A stretch of DNA of 53,589 bases from an uncultured Oscillospiraceae bacterium (GTDB lineage Bacteria > Bacillota > Clostridia > Oscillospirales > Oscillospiraceae): positions 1 to 53,589 of the forward strand of contig CAKUPH010000004.1 of the NCBI GenBank assembly GCA_934675115.1, given 5' to 3'. Made by a program: the position numbers and the translations under genes. Positions 14,484 to 21,311 of the stretch are shown here, piece by piece. Every line of letters starts with the position of its first letter. Within the stretch, counting starts at the first letter, position 1. The notes under the pieces are model-generated. The model was not told where the DNA came from. It searched no databases and saw nothing but the letters and a program-made list of their open reading frames with translations.

Positions 14484-15650
14484 ATGATGGAAGAACATGA
14501 CCGGGAGCTGACGGCTCCCGTGAAAGCGAAGCGGAAGGGCGGCGGAACGTGGTGGAAGGTGCTGCTGGCGGTGGTGCTGACGCTGGCGGTGTCCGCCGGC
14601 GCGGTGTGCCTGCTGCTGGGGCGGGACGGCCTTGCGTTGATGCAGGGGTATTTTCTGGCGAAGTTCGCCTTTGTGGAGACGGACGCCGACCTGAAGGGGG
14701 CCACGGATCAGGCGCTGGATGCGCTGGTCAGCGGCCTTGGCGACCGCTGGTCCTATTACCGGGACGAGGAGGGCTACAAGGCCATTCAGGAGCGCCGGGC
14801 CAACAACTACGTGGGCGTGGGCGTCACCGTCACCTATGACCGGGAGGAGGGCCTGTACGTGCAGGACGTGACGGCGGGCGGCCCGGCGGAGGCGGCGGGC
14901 GTCGTGGCCGGGGACATCATCATCGCGGCGGACGGCCAGTCCATCGCCGGAGACGCCCGGTACGACGGCTCCGACCTCATCCGGGGCGAAGAGGGCACGC
15001 AGGTGAAGCTGACGCTGCTGGGGGCGGACGGGATCACCCGGACGGTGACCTGCACCCGGGCGACCCTGCGGAACCCCTCCGCGGCGGGCAGAATGCTGGA
15101 AAACCAGATCGGCTATGTCCAGCTGTCCAACTTCTACTCCGGCGCCGCCGACAGCTTCCGGGAGGAAGTGGATCAGCTGGTGGAGCAGGGGGCCGTGGGG
15201 CTGGTCATCGACCTGCGCAGCGATCCCGGCGGCTATATCAGCGAGCTGACGAAGATCCTGGACTATCTGCTGCCCGAGGGCGACGTGTTCCGGCAGCATC
15301 CCCGCTGGTGGCGGGAGACGGTCTATGAATCCGACGCGGACTGCGTGGAGCTGCCCTTTGTGACCATCGTCAACGGCGACACCTACTCCGCGGCGGAGCT
15401 TCTGGCGGCGGAGCTGCGGGAGTTCAGCGGCTCCCCGGTGGTGGGAACACAGACCAGCGGTAAGGGGTACTCTCAGGTCACCTTCCCGCTGCTCAACGGC
15501 GGAGCCATGGGCCTGTCCACCGCCACCTACTGCACCGGCGAGGGGCATTCCCTCATCGGTGAGGGCATTACCCCGGACGTAGAGTTGGAACTGTCCGAGA
15601 CTGAGGACAACCAGCTGGCCGCGGCGGTGGCGCTGCTGACGGAGGGGTAA
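14484..15650 (+). CDS. S41-family carboxyl-terminal processing protease (CtpA-like)
   Basis: 388 aa from ATG 14484, with AAGGAAG upstream. A basic N-terminus is followed by one membrane span (VLLAVVLTLAVSAGAVCLLL, about 31-50), placing the rest outside the membrane. The PDZ domain spans about 110-190 (GVGVTVTYD, GGPAEAAGVVAGDIIIAADG). The S41 catalytic domain follows, with the nucleophile S302 in TYSAAEL and general base K327 in TSGKG, the Ser/Lys dyad of this family. Such proteases trim or degrade exported proteins and in several bacteria control wall hydrolases, which fits its place between FtsEX-M23 and two SleB-like hydrolases. It is likely monocistronic, since both flanks carry terminators. 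Its substrate cannot be told from sequence. Confidence 0.92.
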   Translation: MMEEHDRELTAPVKAKRKGGGTWWKVLLAVVLTLAVSAGAVCLLLGRDGLALMQGYFLAKFAFVETDADLKGATDQALDALVSGLGDRWSYYRDEEGYKAIQERRANNYVGVGVTVTYDREEGLYVQDVTAGGPAEAAGVVAGDIIIAADGQSIAGDARYDGSDLIRGEEGTQVKLTLLGADGITRTVTCTRATLRNPSAAGRMLENQIGYVQLSNFYSGAADSFREEVDQLVEQGAVGLVIDLRSDPGGYISELTKILDYLLPEGDVFRQHPRWWRETVYESDADCVELPFVTIVNGDTYSAAELLAAELREFSGSPVVGTQTSGKGYSQVTFPLLNGGAMGLSTATYCTGEGHSLIGEGITPDVELELSETEDNQLAAAVALLTEG

Positions 15651-15671
15651 GCGGCCCTTCTCCGACGAGTT

Positions 15672-15702
15672 AAGCCCCGGGACACAGTCCCGGGGCTTTT
15701 TT
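15672..15702 (+). terminator. Terminator after the S41 protease gene
   Basis: Perfect 11-bp stem (AAGCCCCGGGA and complement), loop CACAG, then a T run. Confidence 0.92.
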
Positions 15703-15730
15703 CCTGCCCTTCCATGGAAGATGTTGTGCC

Positions 15731-15768
15731 TTGAACCGACGAATGAAAAAGGTTACAATTTGGTTACA
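15731..15768 (+). promoter_or_regulatory. Promoter with overlapping WalR-type box, first hydrolase gene
   Basis: -35 TTGAAC (15731-15736), 17 nt, -10 TACAAT (15754-15759). The direct repeat GTTACA-N5-GTTACA (15752-15757, 15763-15768) overlaps the -10. On the reverse strand it reads TGTAAC-N5-TGTAAC, an exact fit to the published WalR/YycF consensus TGTWAH-N5-TGTWAH. A bound regulator here would cover the -10 and start site, the geometry of repression. Confidence 0.7.
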
Positions 15769-15811
15769 AAGAGTAACGAAACTGTTTGTGAACTGTAAAG
15801 GAGCAACCAAA

Positions 15812-16612
15812 ATGAAACTGCGAACACTTCTTCTGGCCGGGGCTGTGACTGCGGCGATGATCCTGCCCTCTTCCGCTCTTTCCCTGAAGGTCAACGGCAG
15901 GGACAGAACGGCGGAGGCCAGGACCACCCTCATTGAGAATACCACATATGTCTCTCTGCGGTCTGTGGCCGCCATGCTGGACAGCTCCGCGCAGGTGGAG
16001 TGGACCGGCGGGCAGGCGGTGGTGAACACAAAAAAGGCGTCCCTGACCGCGCGGCCGGGGGACGAATACATTCAGGTGAACGGCCGGTACATCTATGTGA
16101 AAAACGGCGTCCGGGCGGCGGACGGCTCGGTGCTGGTGGCGCTGCGGCCGCTGGCGGCGGCGCTGGGCGGCACGGTGGAGTGGGACGCCGCGGCAAATGC
16201 CGCTGTTCTGACCACCGGAAACGGTACGCCGAAGTCCCCGGAGTACAGCGCGGACGACCTGTACTGGCTCTCCCGGATCATCTCGGCGGAGAGCCGGGGC
16301 GAGTCCCTGCGGGGCAAGATCGCGGTGGGCACGGTGGTGCTCAACCGGGTGGCCAGCGGCGAGTTCCCGGACACGATCTACGGCGTGATCTTTGACGGAC
16401 GCTGGGGCGGCCAGTTCGAGCCGGTACGCAACAAAACCGTCTATGACGAGCCCACGGAGGAGAGCGTCCTCGCCGCTCAGCTCTGCCTTCAGGGGGCCCG
16501 GGCGGCGGGGGAGAGTCTCTATTTTCTGGCCCCGGAGCTGACCCAAAACCACTGGATCATGAGCAATAGAAAATTTGTGGAAACCATCGGCTGCCACTGG
16601 TTTTATCAGTGA
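15812..16612 (+). CDS. Exported SleB-type cell wall hydrolase with copper-amine-oxidase-like N-domain (copy 1)
   Basis: 266 aa from ATG 15812, preceded by AAAGGAG. A signal peptide covers about residues 1-23 (TLLLAGAVTAAMILPSSALS). Residues 24-140 hold two halves of the 'copper amine oxidase N-terminal-like' fold (TTYVSLRSVAAML, then VALRPLAAALGGTVEWD), common in exported wall proteins of Clostridia. Residues 148-266 form the SleB/CwlJ hydrolase domain (YWLSRIISAESRGESLRGKIAVGTVVLNRV) with the conserved Glu of that motif as probable catalytic acid. SleB relatives are lytic transglycosylases or amidases; many act in vegetative wall turnover and not in spore germination. A paralogue with the same promoter layout follows at 16757, so this is a tandem duplication under shared control. 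Confidence 0.88.
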   Translation: MKLRTLLLAGAVTAAMILPSSALSLKVNGRDRTAEARTTLIENTTYVSLRSVAAMLDSSAQVEWTGGQAVVNTKKASLTARPGDEYIQVNGRYIYVKNGVRAADGSVLVALRPLAAALGGTVEWDAAANAAVLTTGNGTPKSPEYSADDLYWLSRIISAESRGESLRGKIAVGTVVLNRVASGEFPDTIYGVIFDGRWGGQFEPVRNKTVYDEPTEESVLAAQLCLQGARAAGESLYFLAPELTQNHWIMSNRKFVETIGCHWFYQ

Positions 16613-16685
16613 AATTGTGGATATACTATATTGACATAGTGATATGGTAAACTGAATTTTAGACGATGTGCACAAGGCCAAATTC

Positions 16686-16734
16686 TTGCAAAAGGGTTTA
16701 AAATCGGTTACAATGTGGTTACAATTTGATAACA
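16686..16734 (+). promoter_or_regulatory. Promoter with three WalR-type half-sites, second hydrolase gene
   Basis: -35 TTGCAA (16686-16691), 17 nt, -10 TACAAT (16709-16714). Three half-sites lie in phase: GTTACA 16707-16712, N5, GTTACA 16718-16723, N5, ATAACA 16729-16734. On the reverse strand these read TGTTAT, TGTAAC, TGTAAC, all fitting TGTWAH with exact 5-nt spacers. The box again covers the -10 and runs downstream. Confidence 0.72.
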
Positions 16735-16756
16735 AATTGCAACAAGGAGAGATTCA

Positions 16757-17713
16757 ATGAAGATTCGTATCGCCAGTATGATGCTGGCCTTCGGTCTGAT
16801 CGCACCTCTGGCAACGGCGGTTTACGCCGCGGAAGCGTTGCCGGAGGGGGAGCCGGATACCTCGGAAGTGCTCCTTGAGCAGACTGAACCGACAGCGGTA
16901 TTCTATCTGGACGGCGAGCCTCTTGAGCATGTGGACGCTCAGAGCATCAGCGGCACGTACTATGTGACCCTGAGCTCCATACTGCCCCTGATCGACAGTA
17001 CAGCCATCGTGGAGGATGACGGCTACGGGACCGCCGCCGTGACGGCGGAAGCCTCGGTGGTAACGGAAGCTGCTGTCCCGGTCGATGGGGAAGAGGAGGT
17101 CCTCGTGGAGGGCGAAGCCGTGACAGAGGTGCTGGATACCCTGACGATGACGGCACAGGCGGGACAGCGTTACGTTGTCGCCAACGGCCGTTATCTTTAT
17201 GTGGAAGACGCGGTGATCCGTCTCAATGGCGCGGTGGCCGTTCCCATCCGTGTGGTGGCGGAGGCCATGAACCTGACCGCTGAGTACGACGCGGACACCG
17301 GACTTGTCCACCTGACCCACAGCGCGGAGGTCGGCTATCTGGAGGACGGTGAGTCCTACTACAACGCCGACGACCTCTACTGGCTGTCCCGCATCGTGTT
17401 CTGCGAGAGCGGCAACCAGCCCCTGACCGGCAAGATCGCCGTCGCCAATGTGGTGCTCAACCGGGTATACAATAGCCGGTTCCCCGACACCGTTTACGAT
17501 GTGATCTTCCAGAAGAACCAGTTCGGCCCCGCCTCCAGCGGCTCCATTTACCGGGAGCCAAACGTGGAGAGCGTCATCGCCGCCAAGTTGGCGATGGACG
17601 GCGCCGAGGCGCTGGACAATGTGCTGTTCTTCAACCGGGCCGGCCTGAACTGCTATGCGTCCAGAAACCGGTCCTATGTGGCCACCATCGGCGGCCACGC
17701 GTTCTACGCCTGA
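16757..17713 (+). CDS. Exported SleB-type cell wall hydrolase (copy 2)
   Basis: 318 aa, with AAGGAGA just before ATG 16757. The signal peptide covers about residues 1-25, ending near VYAAEA. The middle part (35-195) again has copper-amine-oxidase-like halves (TYYVTLSSILPLID, VAVPIRVVAEAMNLTAEYDADTG), but with an acidic Val/Glu-rich insertion (about 85-125) that copy 1 lacks. The SleB/CwlJ domain spans 205-318 (YWLSRIVFCESGNQPLTGKIAVANVVLNRV), with the catalytic-type Glu in FCESG. It diverges strongly from copy 1 outside the hydrolase core, so the duplication is old. A separate promoter with a WalR-type box and a terminator downstream make it monocistronic. Confidence 0.88.
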   Translation: MKIRIASMMLAFGLIAPLATAVYAAEALPEGEPDTSEVLLEQTEPTAVFYLDGEPLEHVDAQSISGTYYVTLSSILPLIDSTAIVEDDGYGTAAVTAEASVVTEAAVPVDGEEEVLVEGEAVTEVLDTLTMTAQAGQRYVVANGRYLYVEDAVIRLNGAVAVPIRVVAEAMNLTAEYDADTGLVHLTHSAEVGYLEDGESYYNADDLYWLSRIVFCESGNQPLTGKIAVANVVLNRVYNSRFPDTVYDVIFQKNQFGPASSGSIYREPNVESVIAAKLAMDGAEALDNVLFFNRAGLNCYASRNRSYVATIGGHAFYA

Positions 17714-17723
17714 CGCGGAAAGG

Positions 17724-17765
17724 TGCGCCGGGAGAGACGGAAACGTTTCTCCCGGCGTGTTTTTT
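17724..17765 (+). terminator. Terminator after hydrolase copy 2
   Basis: Stem GCGCCGGGAGA with TCTCCCGGCGTG, an inner ACG/CGT extension over a GAAA loop, followed by six Ts. Confidence 0.88.
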
Positions 17766-17850
17766 GCGAGCGACGTGCCAAAGGGTTCGAAGCCTTCGGG
17801 CCGGGGAGGGGTGCGCGGAAATAAAAAATTGATTTTTCTGAAATTTTGTG

Positions 17851-17878
17851 TTGACAAATGCATTTCTTTTGCTATAAT
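17851..17878 (+). promoter_or_regulatory. Promoter of tRNA-Gln
   Basis: TTGACA (17851-17856), 16 nt, TATAAT (17873-17878), about 31 bp before the tRNA. Confidence 0.85.
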
Positions 17879-17909
17879 AATACCTGCGCCTGCAACAGCG
17901 GGCACATAT

Positions 17910-17983
17910 AGCGGATTAGTGTAAAGGTAGCACACCAGACTCTGACTCTGTTCGTGAGGGTTCGAATCCTTCATCCGCTGCCA
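17910..17983 (+). tRNA. tRNA-Gln (anticodon CUG)
   Basis: A 74-nt cloverleaf with encoded CCA. Acceptor AGCGGAT pairs with ATCCGCT, the discriminator is G, and the T arm is GAGGG-TTCGAAT-CCTTC. The anticodon loop is CTCTGAC with CTG at 34-36, reading CAG codons. The top pair of the anticodon stem is a C-U mismatch (17935 with 17951); the other four pairs are regular. Confidence 0.93.
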
Positions 17984-17986
17984 ATC

Positions 17987-18025
17987 AAAATCGCTCTATT
18001 CGTCACGGAATAGAGCGATTTTTTG
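17987..18025 (+). terminator. Terminator after tRNA-Gln
   Basis: Stem AAAATCGCTCTATTC with its complement, loop GTCAC, tail TTTTTT. Confidence 0.92.
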
Positions 18026-18058
18026 TGTCTACGGAGATTTCAGCGGGAGGCCCGCCGA

Positions 18059-18087
18059 TTGATTTCGGCGGAGAGATAGGATATAAT
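18059..18087 (+). promoter_or_regulatory. Promoter of the glycosyltransferase-plsY-transporter genes
   Basis: TTGATT (18059-18064), 17 nt, TATAAT (18082-18087), 27 bp before the ATG at 18115; AAAGGAG lies between. Confidence 0.8.
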
Positions 18088-18114
18088 AATTAGTTATCAA
18101 AAAGGAGTGAAACG

Positions 18115-19251
18115 ATGCGCGTACTGGTTTTGTCCTGCAACACAGGCGGAGGGCACAATTCCGCCGGCTCCGCCGTGGTGGAGGCGCTGGAGGCACGGGG
18201 CCACACAGGGGAGCGGATCGACTTCCTCGCGTTGGCGGGGGAGAAGGTGTCCGAGCTGGTGAGCGGAGCTTACGTGGGCGTGGTGAAAAACGCGCCCGCC
18301 GTATTCGGCGTCACATATGAGGTGGGCCGGGCGGTGAGCACGGCGGAGCATTTTCTGGGCGTCCGGTCGCCGGTGTACGCCGCCTGCGCTCAGGTCATCC
18401 CAAATCTGGAAAAATATCTGGCAGAGCATCCCTGCGATGCCATTGTCGCCCCCCACACCTTCCCGGCCATGGCGCTGACGGAGATGAAGCGGCGGGGCAT
18501 GGCCCTCCCGCTGACGGTGGCGGTGGCCACGGACTATACCTGCACGCCGTTTTTTGAGGAAGAGGACTGCGACTATACCCTGATTCCCAGCGCCCTGTGT
18601 CTGGACGAATTCGCACGCCGGGGCATTGTCCGGGAAAAGCTGGTGCCTATGGGCATCCCGGTGTCCGAGGGCTTCCAGCAGCGGCTGGGCCGGGGGGAGA
18701 GCCGGAAGCTGCTGGGCCTCCCGGCGGATGGGCCACTTATCCTCGTCATGGGCGGAAGCATGGGGGCCGGGCACATCACCCAGCTCACCCGGTGCCTGCT
18801 GTACCTGACGCCGAAGGACGTCCATATCGCCGCGGTGTGCGGCTCCAACGAAAAGCTGTACGGCTCCATGCTGCGCAAATTCGGGAACGAGCCCCGGGTC
18901 AGCGTGGTGGGGCATACCGATCAGGTGGCCCGGTATATGGAGGCCTGCGACCTGCTGTACACCAAGCCCGGCGGCATCACGTCCACCGAGGGCGCGGTCA
19001 TGGGCGTGCCCATGGTGCACATGAAGCCCATCCCCGGCTGCGAGACCCGGAACCGCCAGCTGTTCACCCAGCACGGCATGAGCGTCTCCGCCCGGAGCGT
19101 GCTGGCCCAGGCGGTAAAGGGCTGGCGGCTGCTGAGCGACCCGGAGCGCTGCGCCCGGATGATGGAGGCCCAGCGACATCAGGTGGCCTCCGACGCGGCG
19201 GAGCAGACGGTGATCTTTCTGGAGCGGCATGTGAAAGAGGCAAAGGATTGA
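18115..19251 (+). CDS. MGDG-synthase/UgtP-family diacylglycerol glycosyltransferase
   Basis: 378 aa, typical size for the GT28 MGDG synthase/UgtP family. It starts with the family signature for the acceptor-binding half (MRVLVLSCNTGGGHNSAGSA). The C-terminal half has the nucleotide-sugar site, including VMGGSMGAGH and KPGGITSTEGAVMGVPM, where the conserved Gly-Gly and Glu contact the UDP-sugar. It probably adds one or more hexoses to diacylglycerol at the inner membrane face to make glycolipids or lipoteichoic acid anchors. The next gene, plsY (2 bp away), supplies lysophosphatidate for the same lipid pool. The sugar used and the number of residues added cannot be read from the sequence. Confidence 0.88.
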   Translation: MRVLVLSCNTGGGHNSAGSAVVEALEARGHTGERIDFLALAGEKVSELVSGAYVGVVKNAPAVFGVTYEVGRAVSTAEHFLGVRSPVYAACAQVIPNLEKYLAEHPCDAIVAPHTFPAMALTEMKRRGMALPLTVAVATDYTCTPFFEEEDCDYTLIPSALCLDEFARRGIVREKLVPMGIPVSEGFQQRLGRGESRKLLGLPADGPLILVMGGSMGAGHITQLTRCLLYLTPKDVHIAAVCGSNEKLYGSMLRKFGNEPRVSVVGHTDQVARYMEACDLLYTKPGGITSTEGAVMGVPMVHMKPIPGCETRNRQLFTQHGMSVSARSVLAQAVKGWRLLSDPERCARMMEAQRHQVASDAAEQTVIFLERHVKEAKD

Positions 19252-19252
19252 G

Positions 19253-19867
19253 ATGAATTACCTGATTTTCGCGGTGCTGGGCTATCTGTCCGGCAGCGTG
19301 CTGTACGCCTACTATTTGCCGCTGTGGCTCTGCGGCATCGACATCACCGCCGACGCCGCCGACGGCAACCCCGGCGTGTTCAACTGCGTCAAGCAGGCGG
19401 GCAAAGCCATCGGACTGACGGCACTGGTGTGCGACCTTCTGAAGGGGGCGCTGCCGGTGCTGCTGGCTGTTCATATGGTAGACCCGGGCCAGTGGCCCTT
19501 CGCGCTGGTGCTGGCCGCTCCGGTGGCGGGACACGCCTTTTCCATCTTCCGCCGCTTCAACGGCGGCAAGGCCATCACCGTCACCTTCGGCGTGACGGCG
19601 GGGCTGCTGCCCATGTGGCTGCCCTTGGCGCTGCTGGCGTCCAGTTACCTGTTCTTCACGCTGATCTTGAAGGTAAAGCCCAACCGCTGCCGCTCCATCA
19701 TCGCGTTCCTGTGCTTCGGCATGGGCGTCGCGGTGTGGATGTTCGGCACTCCGGTGTCGCTGGGGTGCATTCTGGCGTCGGTGATCGTGGTGGCCCGCCA
19801 CTGGGAGCCGGAGGAGGGCGAGGAAAAGGTCACGGCCCGGTTCATCCTGAACCGGCGGGACCGGTAA
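19253..19867 (+). CDS. plsY: Acyl-phosphate:glycerol-3-phosphate acyltransferase PlsY
   Basis: 204 aa integral membrane enzyme making lysophosphatidic acid from acyl-phosphate and glycerol-3-phosphate. PlsY signatures are visible: GYLSGSVLYAYYLP in the first span, GNPGVFNCVKQAGK (the GN-G--N loop, a variant of SGNxGATN), and GHAFSIFRRFNGGKAI (third motif). About six hydrophobic segments are present. The second motif is divergent (NPGVFNC where NxGATN is usual). That is common in a second PlsY subgroup of Clostridia, so a housekeeping PlsY may exist elsewhere. The start is 2 bp after the glycosyltransferase stop, so the genes are coupled. Confidence 0.85.
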   Translation: MNYLIFAVLGYLSGSVLYAYYLPLWLCGIDITADAADGNPGVFNCVKQAGKAIGLTALVCDLLKGALPVLLAVHMVDPGQWPFALVLAAPVAGHAFSIFRRFNGGKAITVTFGVTAGLLPMWLPLALLASSYLFFTLILKVKPNRCRSIIAFLCFGMGVAVWMFGTPVSLGCILASVIVVARHWEPEEGEEKVTARFILNRRDR

Positions 19868-19883
19868 AGAGGGTGGAACGTTC

Positions 19884-20828
19884 GTGGACAATCTTGTTTT
19901 CTGCCTGAATGCCACCATGCCGGTGTTTCTGCTCATGGTAGTGGGGTATTTTCTCCGGCGGGTCGGCGCGGTCAGCGAGGAATTTGCCGGAAAGCTCAAC
20001 AGCTTTGTGTTTCAGGTATCCCTGCCGGTGCTGCTGTTCCATAACATGTCCGAGTCGGACTTCGCTTCCGCGTGGGACGGGCGCTTTGTGCTGTTCTGCC
20101 TGCTGGCTACGGCGGGGAGCATCCTCATCGCTCTGCTGGCGTCGCTGGCCATGAAGGAGAAAACCGCCCGGGGAGAGTTCGTTCAGGCGTCCTACCGCAG
20201 CAGCGCTGCTCTTCTGGGCGTGGCTCTAATGGAGAACCTCTACGGCAGCGCGGGGGCCGCCCCGCTGATGATGATCGGCGCGGTGCCGCTCTACAACGTG
20301 GCGGCGGTGGCGGTGCTGAACCTCATGCGGCCGGGGCAGGGGAGCGACGGAAGGGCGCTGGCGAAAAGGACTCTCGTCGGTGTGGTCACCAACCCCATTA
20401 TCCTCGGCATCGCCGTGGGATGCCTGTGGTCGGTGCTGAAGATCCCCCAGCCGCCCATTCTGGCCAAGACGGTGTCCAGCCTGTCGGCCACGGCCACGCC
20501 GCTGGGCCTCATCGCCATGGGCGCGTCCTTCGACGTGAAGAAGGCCACCGGGGCGCTGAAGAGCGCGCTGGCCTGCACGGCTCTCAAGTTGGTGGTGTTT
20601 ACTGCTATTTTCCTGCCAATCGCCATCGCGCTGGGCTTCCGGGAGGACAAGCTGGTGGCCATTCTGGTCATGCTGGGCGCGGCCACCACGGTGAGCTGCT
20701 ATGTCATGGCGAAAAACATGGGCTACGAGGGGACGCTGAGCAGCAGTACGGTGATGCTCACCACCTTCCTGTCTGCCTTTACCCTGACGGCGTGGCTGTA
20801 CGTTGTCCGCGCCATGGGATACATCTGA
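19884..20828 (+). CDS. AEC-family (auxin efflux carrier-like) transporter
   Basis: 314 aa with a GTG start at 19884 and GAGGGTGG upstream. It has ten hydrophobic segments in two halves, as in the AEC/BART superfamily, with the family motifs near residues 8-25 (NATMPVFLLMVVGYFLRRVG) and the C-terminal half (TPLGLIAMGASF). Bacterial members include malonate and malate carriers; plant PIN proteins are distant relatives. The transported anion is unknown. It is the third gene after the promoter at 18059, and a terminator-like hairpin follows. It does not obviously belong to lipid synthesis and may only share the transcript. Confidence 0.85.
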   Translation: MDNLVFCLNATMPVFLLMVVGYFLRRVGAVSEEFAGKLNSFVFQVSLPVLLFHNMSESDFASAWDGRFVLFCLLATAGSILIALLASLAMKEKTARGEFVQASYRSSAALLGVALMENLYGSAGAAPLMMIGAVPLYNVAAVAVLNLMRPGQGSDGRALAKRTLVGVVTNPIILGIAVGCLWSVLKIPQPPILAKTVSSLSATATPLGLIAMGASFDVKKATGALKSALACTALKLVVFTAIFLPIAIALGFREDKLVAILVMLGAATTVSCYVMAKNMGYEGTLSSSTVMLTTFLSAFTLTAWLYVVRAMGYI

Positions 20829-20833
20829 ATGAG

Positions 20834-20870
20834 ACGTGCCCGGGGCCGGAAGGCCGCCGGACGCGTTTTT
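20834..20870 (+). terminator. Terminator after the AEC transporter gene
   Basis: Interrupted GC stem around a GGCC-GGAA-GGCC core, then TTTTT at 20866-20870. Confidence 0.7.
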
Positions 20871-20952
20871 CTGTCCCCTGTTTTGACGGAGAACGGCAGG
20901 CGGTGGGAAAAAATATCTGGCGGGATGACGCATTGAAATCCGCGTTCCGCTG

Positions 20953-21216
20953 TTTTATAATAATGTCTGCTGAATAAACTGCTTTGCAGTTATTCACACG
21001 GCGTATGCCGTGTACTTCCATAAAAACGGCGTTTTTATGGAAGTCAGACATTGCTGCAATGCGTATTTCCAATGGTGTGGAGTGCCACACCAATGGAGGG
21101 TGCAAGGTTTTTACGCAAAAATGTGCAAAAAACCTTGCACCTGAACAAAGCCAGTTGACCTTAAAGGCCTTGGCTTTCAAGACTTCCGGCTTTGTTCAGC
21201 ACGCATTATAATAAAA
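20953..21216. repeat. 264-bp palindrome-packed element with 22-bp terminal inverted repeats
   Basis: The ends 20953-20974 and 21195-21216 are inverted copies, 19 of 22 matching. Between them hairpins are tiled almost end to end: 20971-20996; 20996-21013; 21014-21044 (14-bp perfect stem, loop GGC); 21049-21061; 21068-21098 (12 bp with one mismatch); 21099-21141 (14-bp perfect stem); and 21142-21198 (11-bp outer stem). An outer stem, 20962-20969 with 21045-21052, encloses the first three as a multi-branched junction. The block is AT-rich in a GC-rich neighbourhood and holds no credible gene. It may be a MITE-like mobile repeat, a structured RNA, or both. It lies between the AEC transporter terminator and purF. 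Confidence 0.8.
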
Positions 21217-21311
21217 AGTATCTTTTTTACGGGGCGCCAATGGGGGCGTTTCTCGGGAGCCGCGGGCCGTCCAACGGGGGAGGACAGCGGCTCATGAGAG
21301 GATGGAAGAGC

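Noticed and set aside
20953..21216. Retron msr-msd RNA or CRISPR array
   Set aside because: No reverse transcriptase or cas gene nearby, and the repeats are inverted and unequal, without regular spacers.
20953..21311. Purine or PRPP-type riboswitch ahead of purF
   Set aside because: The hairpins are near-perfect palindromes with tiny loops and flanking inverted repeats; no conserved loop sequences of purine, PRPP or ykkC-type riboswitches are seen.
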